Assembly: GCA_023229405.1 (NCBI GenBank)
Contig: JALNZH010000103.1
Location: forward strand, 1-10,756
From: Bacteroidota bacterium
GTDB taxonomy: Bacteria; Bacteroidota; Ignavibacteria; UBA10030; UBA8401
DNA: 10,756 nucleotides
Direction: 5' to 3'
Both the position numbers and the translations under genes were made by a program. Under the pieces are notes generated by a model, which saw only the letters and a program-made list of their open reading frames with translations, had not been told where the DNA came from and made no database searches. Positions 1 to 6,747 of this stretch are shown here, piece by piece (the stretch's first letter is position 1; every line of letters begins with the position of its first letter).

Positions 1-1
1 A

Positions 2-232
2 ACCTATGTAAATTCTTCTACGCCGCCCGTTCTTACCATTCATGGCGACGCAGATAACGCTGTTCCATTTATTCATGCTACCAAACTCCACGAAGTGTTA
101 AATACGTTCGGCGTGAAGAATAATCTGGTTGTTATGAAAGGGAAAAAACACGGAGATTTTGACGAGAACGAAATGAGTGATGCTTTCGGGGCAATCTGGA
201 AGTTTATGAATGAACTGGGGATTAAAAAATAA
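2..232 (+). CDS. alpha/beta-hydrolase (S9 peptidase/esterase-like), C-terminal part
   Basis: The gene enters from the left edge; only the last 76 codons are visible, reading from base 2 to a TAA at 230-232. The visible protein carries PPVLTIHGDADNAVPF, the classic strand and turn of the alpha/beta-hydrolase fold that holds the catalytic Asp (visible residue 18, in HGDAD). It then has MKGKKHGDF, which holds the catalytic His (visible residue 50). The spacing of about 32 residues between Asp and His, and the ending soon after the last helix (AFGAIWKFMNELGIKK), are typical of prolyl-oligopeptidase-type (S9) peptidases and BD-FAE/acetyl-esterase-like hydrolases. The nucleophile Ser and any signal peptide lie outside the window, so substrate and location cannot be told. 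A strong hairpin terminator follows 43 bases after the stop, so this is the last gene of its transcript. Confidence 0.85.
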   Translation, partial: TYVNSSTPPVLTIHGDADNAVPFIHATKLHEVLNTFGVKNNLVVMKGKKHGDFDENEMSDAFGAIWKFMNELGIKK

Positions 233-274
233 TGGCGGGTGAATTACCGTCCGATAGTGCATACAATGAGCAAC

Positions 275-313
275 GATAAATCCCGATCAGACCTGATTGG
301 GATTTATCATTTT
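275..313 (+). terminator. Rho-independent terminator of the hydrolase gene
   Basis: GATAAATCCCGATCA (275-289) pairs with TGATTGGGATTTATC (294-308) over 15 base pairs with one G-U pair and a four-base loop GACC. ATTTT follows. The position 43 bases after the hydrolase stop and the T-run on the plus side fit a terminator for that gene. Confidence 0.8.
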
Positions 314-734
314 GGGGAGGCAGAAGGTATGCAAACATTGAACATTGATCTGAAAAGCGTACCAAATTATCTCTTGTCCTTCTCTGCCGAGTGAGATATT
401 CCATGGCGAATCCATCTAGTGCATTGCCGCTTTCCCTAACCTCTTCAATATCGTATATTACCATAGATATTATTTGAGATGGGATGGACTCGCGGTGTGT
501 GATTTCCGAACTGATTGACGAGTAAATCTGAATCACACCGATGGTTGATCGACGATGAATGACATGAGTAACTGATGGTACGCATACATTAATTTTTTTG
601 AGAACATGGTTCGGCGTGGCGCAGAACAGTTGGTCCCTGAGCAAATCCTTAGCTTTTTGTTCCGAAGGGATGCCGTTGGCAGAACGATGAACTAAGAGGT
701 TAAGCCTGCGCCGTGCTCACCATGACCAGTTGTT
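314..734. other. No convincing gene; minus-strand open stretch (222-716), possible decayed GGDEF remnant
   Basis: This region between the hydrolase terminator and the receiver gene has no good gene on either strand. The minus strand is open without a stop from 716 down to 222 (165 codons), but it has no ATG start with a ribosome site. The first usable start is a TTG at 642-644. The frame runs through the terminator hairpin and into the hydrolase 3' end, which argues against it being an intact gene. Its middle reads ISMVIYDIEEV, then RTRDNLVRF, then MFAYLLP. This faintly follows the order of a GGDEF (diguanylate cyclase) domain, in which an acidic strand is followed by R..D.LaRyGGDEF..LLP, but the GGDEF signature itself is replaced by SDQCS. 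I infer a possible decayed remnant at best; chance is equally likely. Confidence 0.2.
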
Positions 735-764
735 TTGCGTACCATCAGTAAGTAAATAGATAAT
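735..764 (+). promoter_or_regulatory. Possible sigma70-like promoter of the receiver gene
   Basis: TTGCGT (735-740) is followed after 18 bases by GATAAT (759-764), about 30 bases ahead of the GTG start at 794. The match to the primary-sigma consensus is partial, and Bacteroidota often use a different -7 element, so this is weak. A TTG-N18-GATAAT arrangement also occurs ahead of the repeat protein gene (6667-6696). Confidence 0.25.
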
Positions 765-777
765 TCAAAATATTCAC

Positions 778-783
778 GAGGGG
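778..783 (+). promoter_or_regulatory. Ribosome binding site deciding the GTG start at 794
   Basis: GAGGGG lies 10 bases ahead of GTG 794. The in-frame ATG at 821 has only a poor GTGAAAG ahead of it. This favours the GTG start. Confidence 0.5.
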
Positions 784-793
784 AACAACAAGA

Positions 794-1225
794 GTGTACC
801 GAGCGATCAGTGAAAGTTTTATGTCCAAGACAGGTAAAGCGTTTAAAATATTGATTGTTGATGATGATAAAGCCTTTCTTCGCGTTGTCACTGAATTACT
901 CTCTTCACTCCATCATCACATCATTATTGAAACTGCGCGTTCCGGTAAAGAGTGTCTGCGAGAAGTAAAAAGTTTTTCACCCAATTTGGTTTTTTTGGAT
1001 ATCGGGATGGATGGAATGAATGGATTGGTGACACTGCGCTTTATTAAATCGATTGATGCGTGTGCGCTTGTGTACTTGCTTTCCGGTCGGTCGGAAGAAT
1101 ATTTGAAAGAAGCGGTAAAAATGGTGCCGGCAGATGGGTATTATACAAAACCGCAATTTATCGAACTGTTGAGCAGCACTCACACTTTACCCATGATACA
1201 CAATTCTGAAGATGCTGCTACATGA
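794..1225 (+). CDS. Single-domain response regulator (CheY-like receiver)
   Basis: A 143-residue protein made of one receiver domain (about residues 17-125) with no output domain. Visible phosphotransfer residues are the acidic pair D24/D25 in ILIVDDDKAF, the phospho-acceptor D69 in LVFLDIG, the switch S97 in VYLLSGR, and K119 in YYTKPQF. After D69 the usual MPGMNG reads MDGMNG, so the conserved Pro-Gly is Asp-Gly. Such stand-alone receivers act as phosphate shuttles or by binding a partner protein, in the cytoplasm. The GTG start at 794 is preferred because of the GAGGGG site; the ATG at 821 (Met10) would give 134 residues and loses nothing conserved. No kinase gene lies directly beside it, so its partner is unknown. 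It faces the cytochrome gene and ends at a shared terminator, so there is no operon link. Confidence 0.9.
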   Translation: MYRAISESFMSKTGKAFKILIVDDDKAFLRVVTELLSSLHHHIIIETARSGKECLREVKSFSPNLVFLDIGMDGMNGLVTLRFIKSIDACALVYLLSGRSEEYLKEAVKMVPADGYYTKPQFIELLSSTHTLPMIHNSEDAAT

Positions 1226-1316
1226 ATACTGCAAGGAGGGATTCAGCGCGGAGTATTGTGAAGCAAGGTAAAAACTAAGTAACCCTTGCAAAGTGAGGTT
1301 AGAAAATTCTTCCAAG

Positions 1317-1350
1317 AATACAAAAGGCTGCATCGGCAGCCTTTTGTATT
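1317..1350. terminator. Bidirectional terminator between converging genes
   Basis: A perfect 15-base-pair hairpin: AATACAAAAGGCTGC (1317-1331), loop ATCG, and the exact complement at 1336-1350. The outer A/T part gives a T-rich 3' arm in both directions. It lies between the receiver gene stop (1225, plus) and the cytochrome gene stop (1371, minus), so it should end both transcripts. Confidence 0.85.
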
Positions 1351-1370
1351 ACAGTCATATTATGATTCTA

Positions 1371-2249
1371 TTAGTTCGGGAATGCGACGGTATCTGCAAG
1401 AGCTTTGTACAAATCTCTCAGTTCCGTTACTGTTAACTTTGTCGGTTTCATGATTGTACCCAACTGACCAAAGCGAATTTTATGCTGTGCTTCGTTTGGT
1501 TTTGTCCGAATAAATTTACCTGCGGTCATTCCTGCGGTAGCATCAAGATTCGGAATATCTTTACCTTCTAGTCCATGGCATGATTTGCAATTTGTGGTAT
1601 ATAATGTTTTTCCTTTCACGGCATCACCATCTTTTCCAATTGCGCTAAATGATGCTTTTCCGGAAGGATAGGTTCCTGTATAAGTAGCATCGTAAAGTTT
1701 CGTCACATCGTTTGCACCTTCTTTTAAGAATTTTACAAGATCCCAAATCTGTGCGTCTGTTAAGAATGTGCTGAAGTCAGGCATTTGATCGCCGGTAGAA
1801 GGAGAAGTGGTGACGGCATATGCAGTGACAGCCGCAGAGTCTGCAATTTTTCTACGACCTGTGCCGGTTTTGATTTCATCAAATAATTGTTGCGGGGTTT
1901 TTGATAACCACGGCAATAAATTAGCTGCAACTTTCGGCCTGCCGGCAGTTGTGGGTGTGCTTGCCTTAGAAGCTCTATTATTATAGGAACCTTCATTGCC
2001 CATCTGATCCCATGCATGGCACTGTTTGCACCGATAGAAATCGGCATATTTATTTAAGTGACTGATTTTTGCAGCATCGGTAACATCATATCCTGCTTCT
2101 GATGACCAAAATTTATCATAGAGTATCCCGCCTTTTGTTGCATCTGCGTTATCGTAAGCAGACACTATCGGGGTAGTAGTTTCACTTTCTTCTTTACACG
2201 ATGTTAACCCGAGTGCGGCGATTAGTAGTACTGCGATCAATTGTTTCAT
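1371..2249 (-). CDS. Di-haem cytochrome c lipoprotein
   Basis: A 292-residue exported electron carrier. The N-terminus MKQLIAVLLIAALGLTSC is a lipoprotein signal with lipobox LTSC, so the mature protein would begin at lipid-modified Cys18 and sit on a membrane facing the periplasm. Two haem-binding CXXCH motifs are visible: C74-KQ-C77-H78 and C221-KS-C224-H225. Likely axial Met ligands are M156 (DQMPDFSTFLTD, the standard cytochrome c C-terminal motif, followed by the helix IWDLVKFLKE) and M267 (TIMKPTKLTVTELRDLYKAL). This makes two class-I cytochrome c domains in tandem, about 40-178 and 205-288. The first has an unusually long insert between haem motif and Met ligand (about residues 85-145). 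The start is supported by AAGGATGGAG just upstream. No oxidase, reductase or partner gene is adjacent, so the electron donor and acceptor are unknown. Confidence 0.95.
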   Translation of the reverse strand: MKQLIAVLLIAALGLTSCKEESETTTPIVSAYDNADATKGGILYDKFWSSEAGYDVTDAAKISHLNKYADFYRCKQCHAWDQMGNEGSYNNRASKASTPTTAGRPKVAANLLPWLSKTPQQLFDEIKTGTGRRKIADSAAVTAYAVTTSPSTGDQMPDFSTFLTDAQIWDLVKFLKEGANDVTKLYDATYTGTYPSGKASFSAIGKDGDAVKGKTLYTTNCKSCHGLEGKDIPNLDATAGMTAGKFIRTKPNEAQHKIRFGQLGTIMKPTKLTVTELRDLYKALADTVAFPN

Positions 2250-2320
2250 AGATACTCCATCCTTTTGTTATTGGTGATTTTGTGACTTATTATTTCAACG
2301 CAATATAGTAATAATCAATT

Positions 2321-2354
2321 ATTATACCAGAAATAAGCGTCTTATTTCGGGTAT
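2321..2354 (-). promoter_or_regulatory. Possible promoter and operator palindrome of the cytochrome gene
   Basis: On the minus strand TATAAT (2326-2321) lies 72 bases ahead of the cytochrome ATG. Directly upstream of it is an inverted repeat: 2324-2337 pairs with 2341-2354 around CGT, with one mismatch (core GAAATAAG-CGT-CTTATTTC). No good -35 box is visible at 17 bases; its place is taken by the palindrome, as would be expected if a regulator binds there. A hairpin in RNA is the alternative reading. Confidence 0.35.
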
Positions 2355-2393
2355 TTGGGATATTATTTTTTTTATTCTGACGAATTTGTTCTA

Positions 2394-2414
2394 TTTCTTA
2401 TGAAAAATAAGAAA
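2394..2414. repeat. Inverted repeat in the divergent intergenic region
   Basis: TTTCTTAT (2394-2401) and ATAAGAAA (2407-2414) are perfect complements around GAAAA. It lies about 40 bases from the palindrome at 2324-2354 and shares the ATAAG/CTTAT core with it, in the opposite order. It may be a second regulator site or simply a product of high A+T. Confidence 0.35.
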
Positions 2415-2752
2415 ATCATCAGACTACATTGTCCGTATATATATGATTTTTAAAAAAGTGCTTTTCTGATGCTACCATGGTTGAAAGCAAACAAGTGGAC
2501 ATCAATATTCAAGAAAATGTAATTGGAGGAGTGAGTTTATAGCATTAGTGGAAACCTTGAAAAAAATACTCTCCTATTTGTGAGTCTTTTCATTCTCTTC
2601 TATCTATCATCCATCAGCTATGTTCTTGGTTAACAAATAATAGTTCTGTTTCACACTGGGCAGAATGAATTTCATACAAAAGAGATTTCCCGTTGCAATT
2701 CTTAAGCCTTCTGATAATATTGGACAAAACTCTCCATTCATTATTAATTCTT
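2415..2752. other. Intergenic leader upstream of the sensor kinase gene; no gene seen
   Basis: This A+T-rich stretch lies between the divergently transcribed cytochrome and kinase genes. It holds only short open frames (for example 21 codons at 2477-2542). Short runs such as TTGTCC at 2429 and TTGAAA at 2481 could be promoter elements, but none has a well-placed partner, so I name no kinase promoter. Confidence 0.4.
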
Positions 2753-5700
2753 ATGCCAAGCTGCATAAACCTCGCACTTCGACTTTCATTCTTCTATGCA
2801 TTACTGTTTCCGTTTGTTCTTTTCTCTCAAGAACTACACAACGATATCCAATCAATCGCATCGACGAGCATTAAAAGGTATACTGTTAGCGACGGCCTGC
2901 CGCAAAGCACGGTGAACAGCATGGTGGTGGATAAACGGGGAAGGATTTGGATAGCGACACAAGATGGCGCAGCGTATTACAATGTCCGAAATTGGATGCC
3001 GTTGAACATGCCGGGAAAAGGGAATTCCAATTATGTGCTCTCAATATATTGTGCGGATGACAGTGCACTTTATTTCGGCACGCTGGATGGGAGCATCTTC
3101 TCATGGAAGAACGATACGTGGACAACCATCCTGGATTCTGTCAACCGCATTAATAAGAACATTTGGGATCTTGCGGAAATGACCAATCCCGACGGAACAC
3201 GATCATTACTGATTGCCACGTCAGTCGGTCTGTTTGAATACAATTTCAGTGTGCTGCGAAAAATTCCGGCGCTGTTTCCAGTGGCGAAAAACCTCATCAT
3301 CCATAAGATTCAGCGGGGATATGCCAACGACTTTTGGTTTGCATCGAATGAAGGTCTGCTGCTGCTGCGCAACGGTCAATTGACCAACGCCGGATATCCC
3401 AGCAGAATCAATAGTCATATCTTCTATTCTATTTATTTGGATGAAGATTCATCGCTCTGGTGCGGGGGCGATGATGTTCTTGCACGTTACTCTCATGGTG
3501 CATGGACGGCACACCCGTTGCATTCCAAAGATACCTACAATCCCATCCGTACAATTCTGCGCGGATCGGACGGTACGTATTGGGTGGGTTGTCAGAATTT
3601 CCTCATCCGGTTCGCCGACGATACTTTGCAAGGACTGCAGCAGACATTTATATCGAACGATATTAAGCCGGTATATGCTATTGCCGAATATCCGCGAGGG
3701 GTAATGTGGTTTGGTGCGTTAACGGGTTTGTTCCGATATGTGCAATCCAGCTGGAATTATTTGGACAATAAATATTTCCCCGGCAGCGCTGCTATTTACT
3801 CCATTTATCAAAACAGCAAAGGTGATTTCTATTTCGGTTCACTGCATGGATTGCATACATACCGAAATGGAGTATGGAAGAAGTATGATGTCTCTAATGG
3901 ACTCCGCTCGAACATCATCTATACGATTACCGAAGGTCCGAATGGAGAAATGTGGTTTGGCACGGACGGCGGCGGTGTTAATGTCCTTTCCGGGTCTTCA
4001 TGGAGGTACATCACAACGGAAGATGGATTACCAAGCGATCACATTCATTCTTTCTATAAAGATGTGTCGGGTTCCATCTGGATATCAACCAGTACCGGTG
4101 CCGGTCGCTATCGGGATGGCCTCATCACGAAATTTGATGTGTCAACGGGATTTCCGTTTGGCGATGTGGCTGGTGTTACAGATGGTCCCGGCGGCAGCGT
4201 TTGGCTCGCCTCATCGGAAGGAATTACGCAGCTAAAAAATGGGGTGCTGACAACGATGGAAATTCCAAACGGTGTGCCGTGGGGAAGTTTCCAATGCATT
4301 TACACTGCCGCCGACGGATCGATTTGGTGCGGCACCTCCGGCAACGGTGTGCTACTGTTTAATCCATCAACGTCCCGCTGGCAGTGTTACAACGACACCT
4401 CGCAAACTTCCATCTCGAACAATCTTGTCTACGGCATCCGTGAAGATGCCATGCACAGATTGTATTTCCTTACCAATAAAGGGGTCACACGGTTTACCCG
4501 CACTCAGCCGAAAGGAGAAGAGGAACAATTTATTTCGGAGCATTTCACCGGGGATGATGGTATCGTCAATAATGAAGGAAATATTGGCGCTCTATTTACT
4601 GACAACCAACAGCGGATTTGGATCGGCACCATCGACGGTGTATCGTTTCTCCAGCCGACAATCGAAGAACCGGATAGTCAGCAGAAACACGTTGTCATAG
4701 AAAATATTTCCGTAAAAAATATGCCGCAGGGTATTCGGCTGCACAACAACGTTACGCTTAACCATGATCAGAACGGCATCTCCTTTGAATTTTCCCTGCT
4801 CTCATATTTTAAGGAACTGGAGAATGTCTATCAGGTGCAGTTGATTGGATTGGACGATCATCCTTCCGCATGGACCAAAAATTATCGTAAAGAATATACT
4901 AATCTCTCGGAAGGTTCTTACCGGTTTCTGGTGTGGGGGAAGGAATTTCAGGGAGTTGTGAGCGGACCGGCCGAGTTTCAGTTCACTATTCTTCCGCCCT
5001 TCTGGAAAACATGGTGGTTCCGCCTGATGGTCTTTGTCGTAATCATCACTGTTGTTCTCCTTGCCATCCGGTTCTACACGTCCCAACAGATTAAAAAGAA
5101 AACGGAGAAGATTGAACGGCAGCGATATATTGACCGGGAACGGATGAGGATTTCGCAGGACATGCATGATGAGATCGGTTCCAGCTTGACAAAAATTTCT
5201 TTGCTGAGTGAAATGGTTCGCGGTGGTGTGGAGGGGACGGAATCCGGCGGAATTCGGCCTGAGGTGTTCGACAAAGTGTCATCCATCGGGGACATTTCAC
5301 GGTCCACGATAGACAGCATTAACGAAATTATTTGGTCAATCAATCCCCGGTACGACAATATGGAGAGCTTGATCCAATACATGTCCAAATTGGCGAATGA
5401 ACTGCTCACTTTGAAGAACATTCAATGCGAGGTTTCTCTGCCAAACGAAATTCCGGACCTTGCGTTTAGTCCTGAATTCCGGCGGAATGTCTTCCTCATT
5501 TTCAAAGAAGGGCTCTATAATGTCATCAAACATTCCCGGGCGACCATGGTCACAATCGTCATCCAGGCGGATCGGAATCTGCTTCGATTTGATATCCGCG
5601 ATAACGGAGTTGGGATCCATAAGCCGACGAGCGGGCATCGCAGCAACCGGATGGGATTGGATAATATGCGTAAACGGGCCGAAGCGGTGCAGGGAGAAAT

Positions 5701-5776
5701 CGTTATCGAGTCATCGGAAGCGGCCGGTACGCATATTGGGTTCACAGTGACCGAACTGCAAAGACACCTCATTTGA
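2753..5776 (+). CDS. Periplasmic-sensing histidine kinase: Reg_prop x14, Y_Y_Y, HisKA_3, HATPase
   Basis: A 1007-residue membrane sensor kinase. A signal peptide (about residues 1-25, ending LFPFVLFS-QE) is followed by fourteen blade motifs of the W-x-G-T/S-x-x-G type, from RIWIATQDG near residue 64 to RIWIGTIDG near 621. That number fits two seven-bladed Reg_prop propellers. Next come a Y_Y_Y domain (about 675-749, ending ILPPFWKTWWF), a membrane helix (about 755-775), a coiled linker, a HisKA_3 dimerisation domain with phospho-acceptor H805 in DMHDEIGSSL, and an ATPase domain with N923 (KEGLYNVIKHS), D950 (RDNGVGI) and the G-box MGLDNM. This is the layout of Bacteroidota polysaccharide-type sensors, but the receiver and DNA-binding parts are on a separate protein, encoded next. 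I chose ATG 2753 because it gives a clean signal peptide. TTG 2693 (20 residues longer, weak AGAGA site) is possible. The ligand cannot be told from sequence. Confidence 0.95.
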   Translation: MPSCINLALRLSFFYALLFPFVLFSQELHNDIQSIASTSIKRYTVSDGLPQSTVNSMVVDKRGRIWIATQDGAAYYNVRNWMPLNMPGKGNSNYVLSIYCADDSALYFGTLDGSIFSWKNDTWTTILDSVNRINKNIWDLAEMTNPDGTRSLLIATSVGLFEYNFSVLRKIPALFPVAKNLIIHKIQRGYANDFWFASNEGLLLLRNGQLTNAGYPSRINSHIFYSIYLDEDSSLWCGGDDVLARYSHGAWTAHPLHSKDTYNPIRTILRGSDGTYWVGCQNFLIRFADDTLQGLQQTFISNDIKPVYAIAEYPRGVMWFGALTGLFRYVQSSWNYLDNKYFPGSAAIYSIYQNSKGDFYFGSLHGLHTYRNGVWKKYDVSNGLRSNIIYTITEGPNGEMWFGTDGGGVNVLSGSSWRYITTEDGLPSDHIHSFYKDVSGSIWISTSTGAGRYRDGLITKFDVSTGFPFGDVAGVTDGPGGSVWLASSEGITQLKNGVLTTMEIPNGVPWGSFQCIYTAADGSIWCGTSGNGVLLFNPSTSRWQCYNDTSQTSISNNLVYGIREDAMHRLYFLTNKGVTRFTRTQPKGEEEQFISEHFTGDDGIVNNEGNIGALFTDNQQRIWIGTIDGVSFLQPTIEEPDSQQKHVVIENISVKNMPQGIRLHNNVTLNHDQNGISFEFSLLSYFKELENVYQVQLIGLDDHPSAWTKNYRKEYTNLSEGSYRFLVWGKEFQGVVSGPAEFQFTILPPFWKTWWFRLMVFVVIITVVLLAIRFYTSQQIKKKTEKIERQRYIDRERMRISQDMHDEIGSSLTKISLLSEMVRGGVEGTESGGIRPEVFDKVSSIGDISRSTIDSINEIIWSINPRYDNMESLIQYMSKLANELLTLKNIQCEVSLPNEIPDLAFSPEFRRNVFLIFKEGLYNVIKHSRATMVTIVIQADRNLLRFDIRDNGVGIHKPTSGHRSNRMGLDNMRKRAEAVQGEIVIESSEAAGTHIGFTVTELQRHLI

Positions 5777-5781
5777 GGTAT
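5764..5781. promoter_or_regulatory. Palindromic operator candidate, copy 1
   Basis: ACACCTCATTTGAGGTAT contains the perfect palindrome ACCTCA-TT-TGAGGT (5766-5779). It overlaps the last three codons and the TGA of the kinase gene, 28 bases ahead of the response regulator start. An identical 18-base copy lies at 6574-6591. The right arm read on the other strand, TACCTCA, matches the NarL-family heptamer TACYYMT at 6 of 7 positions, and the arms are spaced 7-2-7. I infer that it is the site of the regulator encoded at 5808-6488, which suggests self-regulation. Confidence 0.55.
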
Positions 5782-5807
5782 TTTCACGGAGAGGAGATTG
5801 TTGTATT

Positions 5808-6488
5808 TTGAAAGCAATCCAACATTTACGAAAAAAAAACACAGTGCCCAAAAAACGTTTAATTGTTGTTGAAGACGAACCTGTCGTCCGCGATGGATTG
5901 GAATACATTATCAATCAATCGAAGGAATACGAATGCATTGGCGCATTTCCGTCCGCTGAAGATGCACTGGATGTTATTGATACATTGGATCCGGAGATTG
6001 TTCTGACCGATATCGGTTTGCCCGGAATGGACGGAATTTCGTTTCTTCGCGAGGTGAAAAAATCACATCCAGAATGCTCTGTGGTGATGTTGACAATTTT
6101 TGAAGACGATGACCGTGTAATGAAATCCATTATGGCGGGTGCTGACGGGTATTTGTTGAAAAAAACGCCGCCCAACAAGATTGCTTCTGCACTGAATGAA
6201 CTTAATGACGGCGGCGCTCCCATGTCCACGCAGATTGCAAAGAAAGTGCTGGAAGTGTTCCGCGTTGCACCGGCGCAGGATCACACTGCAAGTTTATCCG
6301 AACGGGAAGTGGAGATTTTGGAACAATTAGTCAAAGGATATACGAGCAAACAAATTGCAGAAAAATTATTCATCAGTTCGGAAACCGTTCGCGGACACCT
6401 GAAAAATATTTATCAAAAGCTTCACGTCCATTCAAAAACGGAAGCTGTCGCAAAAGTTCTCAAATCCAAATCATTTTCACTTTCCTAA
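5808..6488 (+). CDS. NarL/LuxR-family response regulator
   Basis: A 226-residue cytoplasmic transcription regulator, the evident partner of the kinase just upstream (31-base gap, same strand; HisKA_3 kinases pair with this family). The receiver domain (about 16-130) shows E22/D23, the phospho-acceptor D68 in VLTDIGLPGMDG, T96 in MLTIFED, and K118 in YLLKKTPP. A LuxR-type helix-turn-helix domain follows (about 162-222), with SEREVEILEQLVKGYTSKQI and recognition helix SSETVRGHLKNIYQKL. The start is TTG 5808 with GGAGAGGAG (5788-5796) 11 bases ahead. A GTG at 5844 is in frame, keeps the whole receiver domain, but has no ribosome site. A run of nine A (5831-5839) lies between the two starts. The palindrome at 5764-5781 overlaps the kinase stop just ahead of this gene. 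Confidence 0.95.
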   Translation: MKAIQHLRKKNTVPKKRLIVVEDEPVVRDGLEYIINQSKEYECIGAFPSAEDALDVIDTLDPEIVLTDIGLPGMDGISFLREVKKSHPECSVVMLTIFEDDDRVMKSIMAGADGYLLKKTPPNKIASALNELNDGGAPMSTQIAKKVLEVFRVAPAQDHTASLSEREVEILEQLVKGYTSKQIAEKLFISSETVRGHLKNIYQKLHVHSKTEAVAKVLKSKSFSLS

Positions 6489-6503
6489 GTTGTTTCTCCC
6501 TTC

Positions 6504-6525
6504 GCCGGCATCTCGGAATGTCGGC
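6504..6525 (+). terminator. Weak hairpin after the response regulator gene
   Basis: GCCGGCAT (6504-6511) pairs with ATGTCGGC (6518-6525) over 8 pairs including one G-U, 16 bases after the regulator stop. It is followed by TCAGCGTAAAAAAC rather than a T-run, so it is not a standard intrinsic terminator. It may end the kinase-regulator transcript weakly or act in RNA 3'-end protection. Confidence 0.3.
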
Positions 6526-6573
6526 TCAGCGTAAAAAACCTCGTTTCATGGTAAAATTCCCGTGTCCGCATAA

Positions 6574-6614
6574 ACACCTCATTTGAGGTATGGTATAGCG
6601 GCAAGAATACCTCT
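6574..6614. promoter_or_regulatory. Palindromic operator candidate, copy 2, with extra half-site
   Basis: The same 18 bases as at 5764-5781 recur at 6574-6591 (palindrome 6576-6589), here outside any gene. A further direct half-site TACCTCT at 6608-6614 matches the NarL heptamer pattern TACYYMT fully. The cluster ends 133 bases ahead of the repeat protein ATG. Outer CCGC (6566-6569) and GCGG (6598-6601) roughly flank the palindrome, so an RNA hairpin is a possible second reading. Confidence 0.55.
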
Positions 6615-6630
6615 ATTTTTTACTGTGGCT

Positions 6631-6664
6631 TTCATACGATCACATCGTGAATGTGATGTATGAA
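6631..6664. repeat. Long imperfect inverted repeat ahead of the repeat protein promoter
   Basis: TTCATAC-G-ATCACAT (6631-6645) and ATGTGAT-GTATGAA (6651-6664) form 14 complementary pairs broken by one bulged G, around CGTGA. It lies just upstream of the promoter candidate at 6667, centred about 55 bases ahead of the expected transcript start. It may be a second regulator site. It could instead be an RNA hairpin, since TTTT follows the right arm. Confidence 0.5.
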
Positions 6665-6666
6665 TT

Positions 6667-6696
6667 TTGGAACTGGGTACACCTTTCATCGATAAT
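6667..6696 (+). promoter_or_regulatory. Possible sigma70-like promoter of the repeat protein gene
   Basis: TTGGAA (6667-6672) is followed after 18 bases by GATAAT (6691-6696), 51 bases ahead of the ATG at 6748. The place directly after the operator cluster and inverted repeat fits an activated promoter. The consensus match is partial. Confidence 0.35.
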
Positions 6697-6747
6697 GAAC
6701 AACAAAAAAATCATTCATCAATCCATTACCATTTTTTGGAGATCACT

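Noticed and set aside
222..644. 140-residue minus-strand frame taken as an intact gene
   Set aside because: It starts only at TTG, runs through a 15-pair terminator hairpin and overlaps the hydrolase 3' end. I keep it only as a possible remnant.
2477..2542. 21-codon open frame (ATG to TAG) ahead of the kinase gene
   Set aside because: No ribosome site, very short, and no recognisable features; expected by chance in A+T-rich DNA.
2665..2874. 69-residue frame starting at ATG 2665
   Set aside because: It overlaps the kinase gene in another frame; the kinase frame continues with clear domain signatures, so this one is a shadow.
5764..5781. Palindrome as a terminator after the kinase gene
   Set aside because: The stem is only six pairs with a two-base loop, and the regulator gene follows after 31 bases with a good ribosome site, so termination there would separate evident partners.
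6639..6657. ATCACAT-N5-ATGTGAT as a CRP site
   Set aside because: CRP half-sites have TGTGA first and TCACA second with a 6-base spacer; here the order is reversed and the spacing differs.
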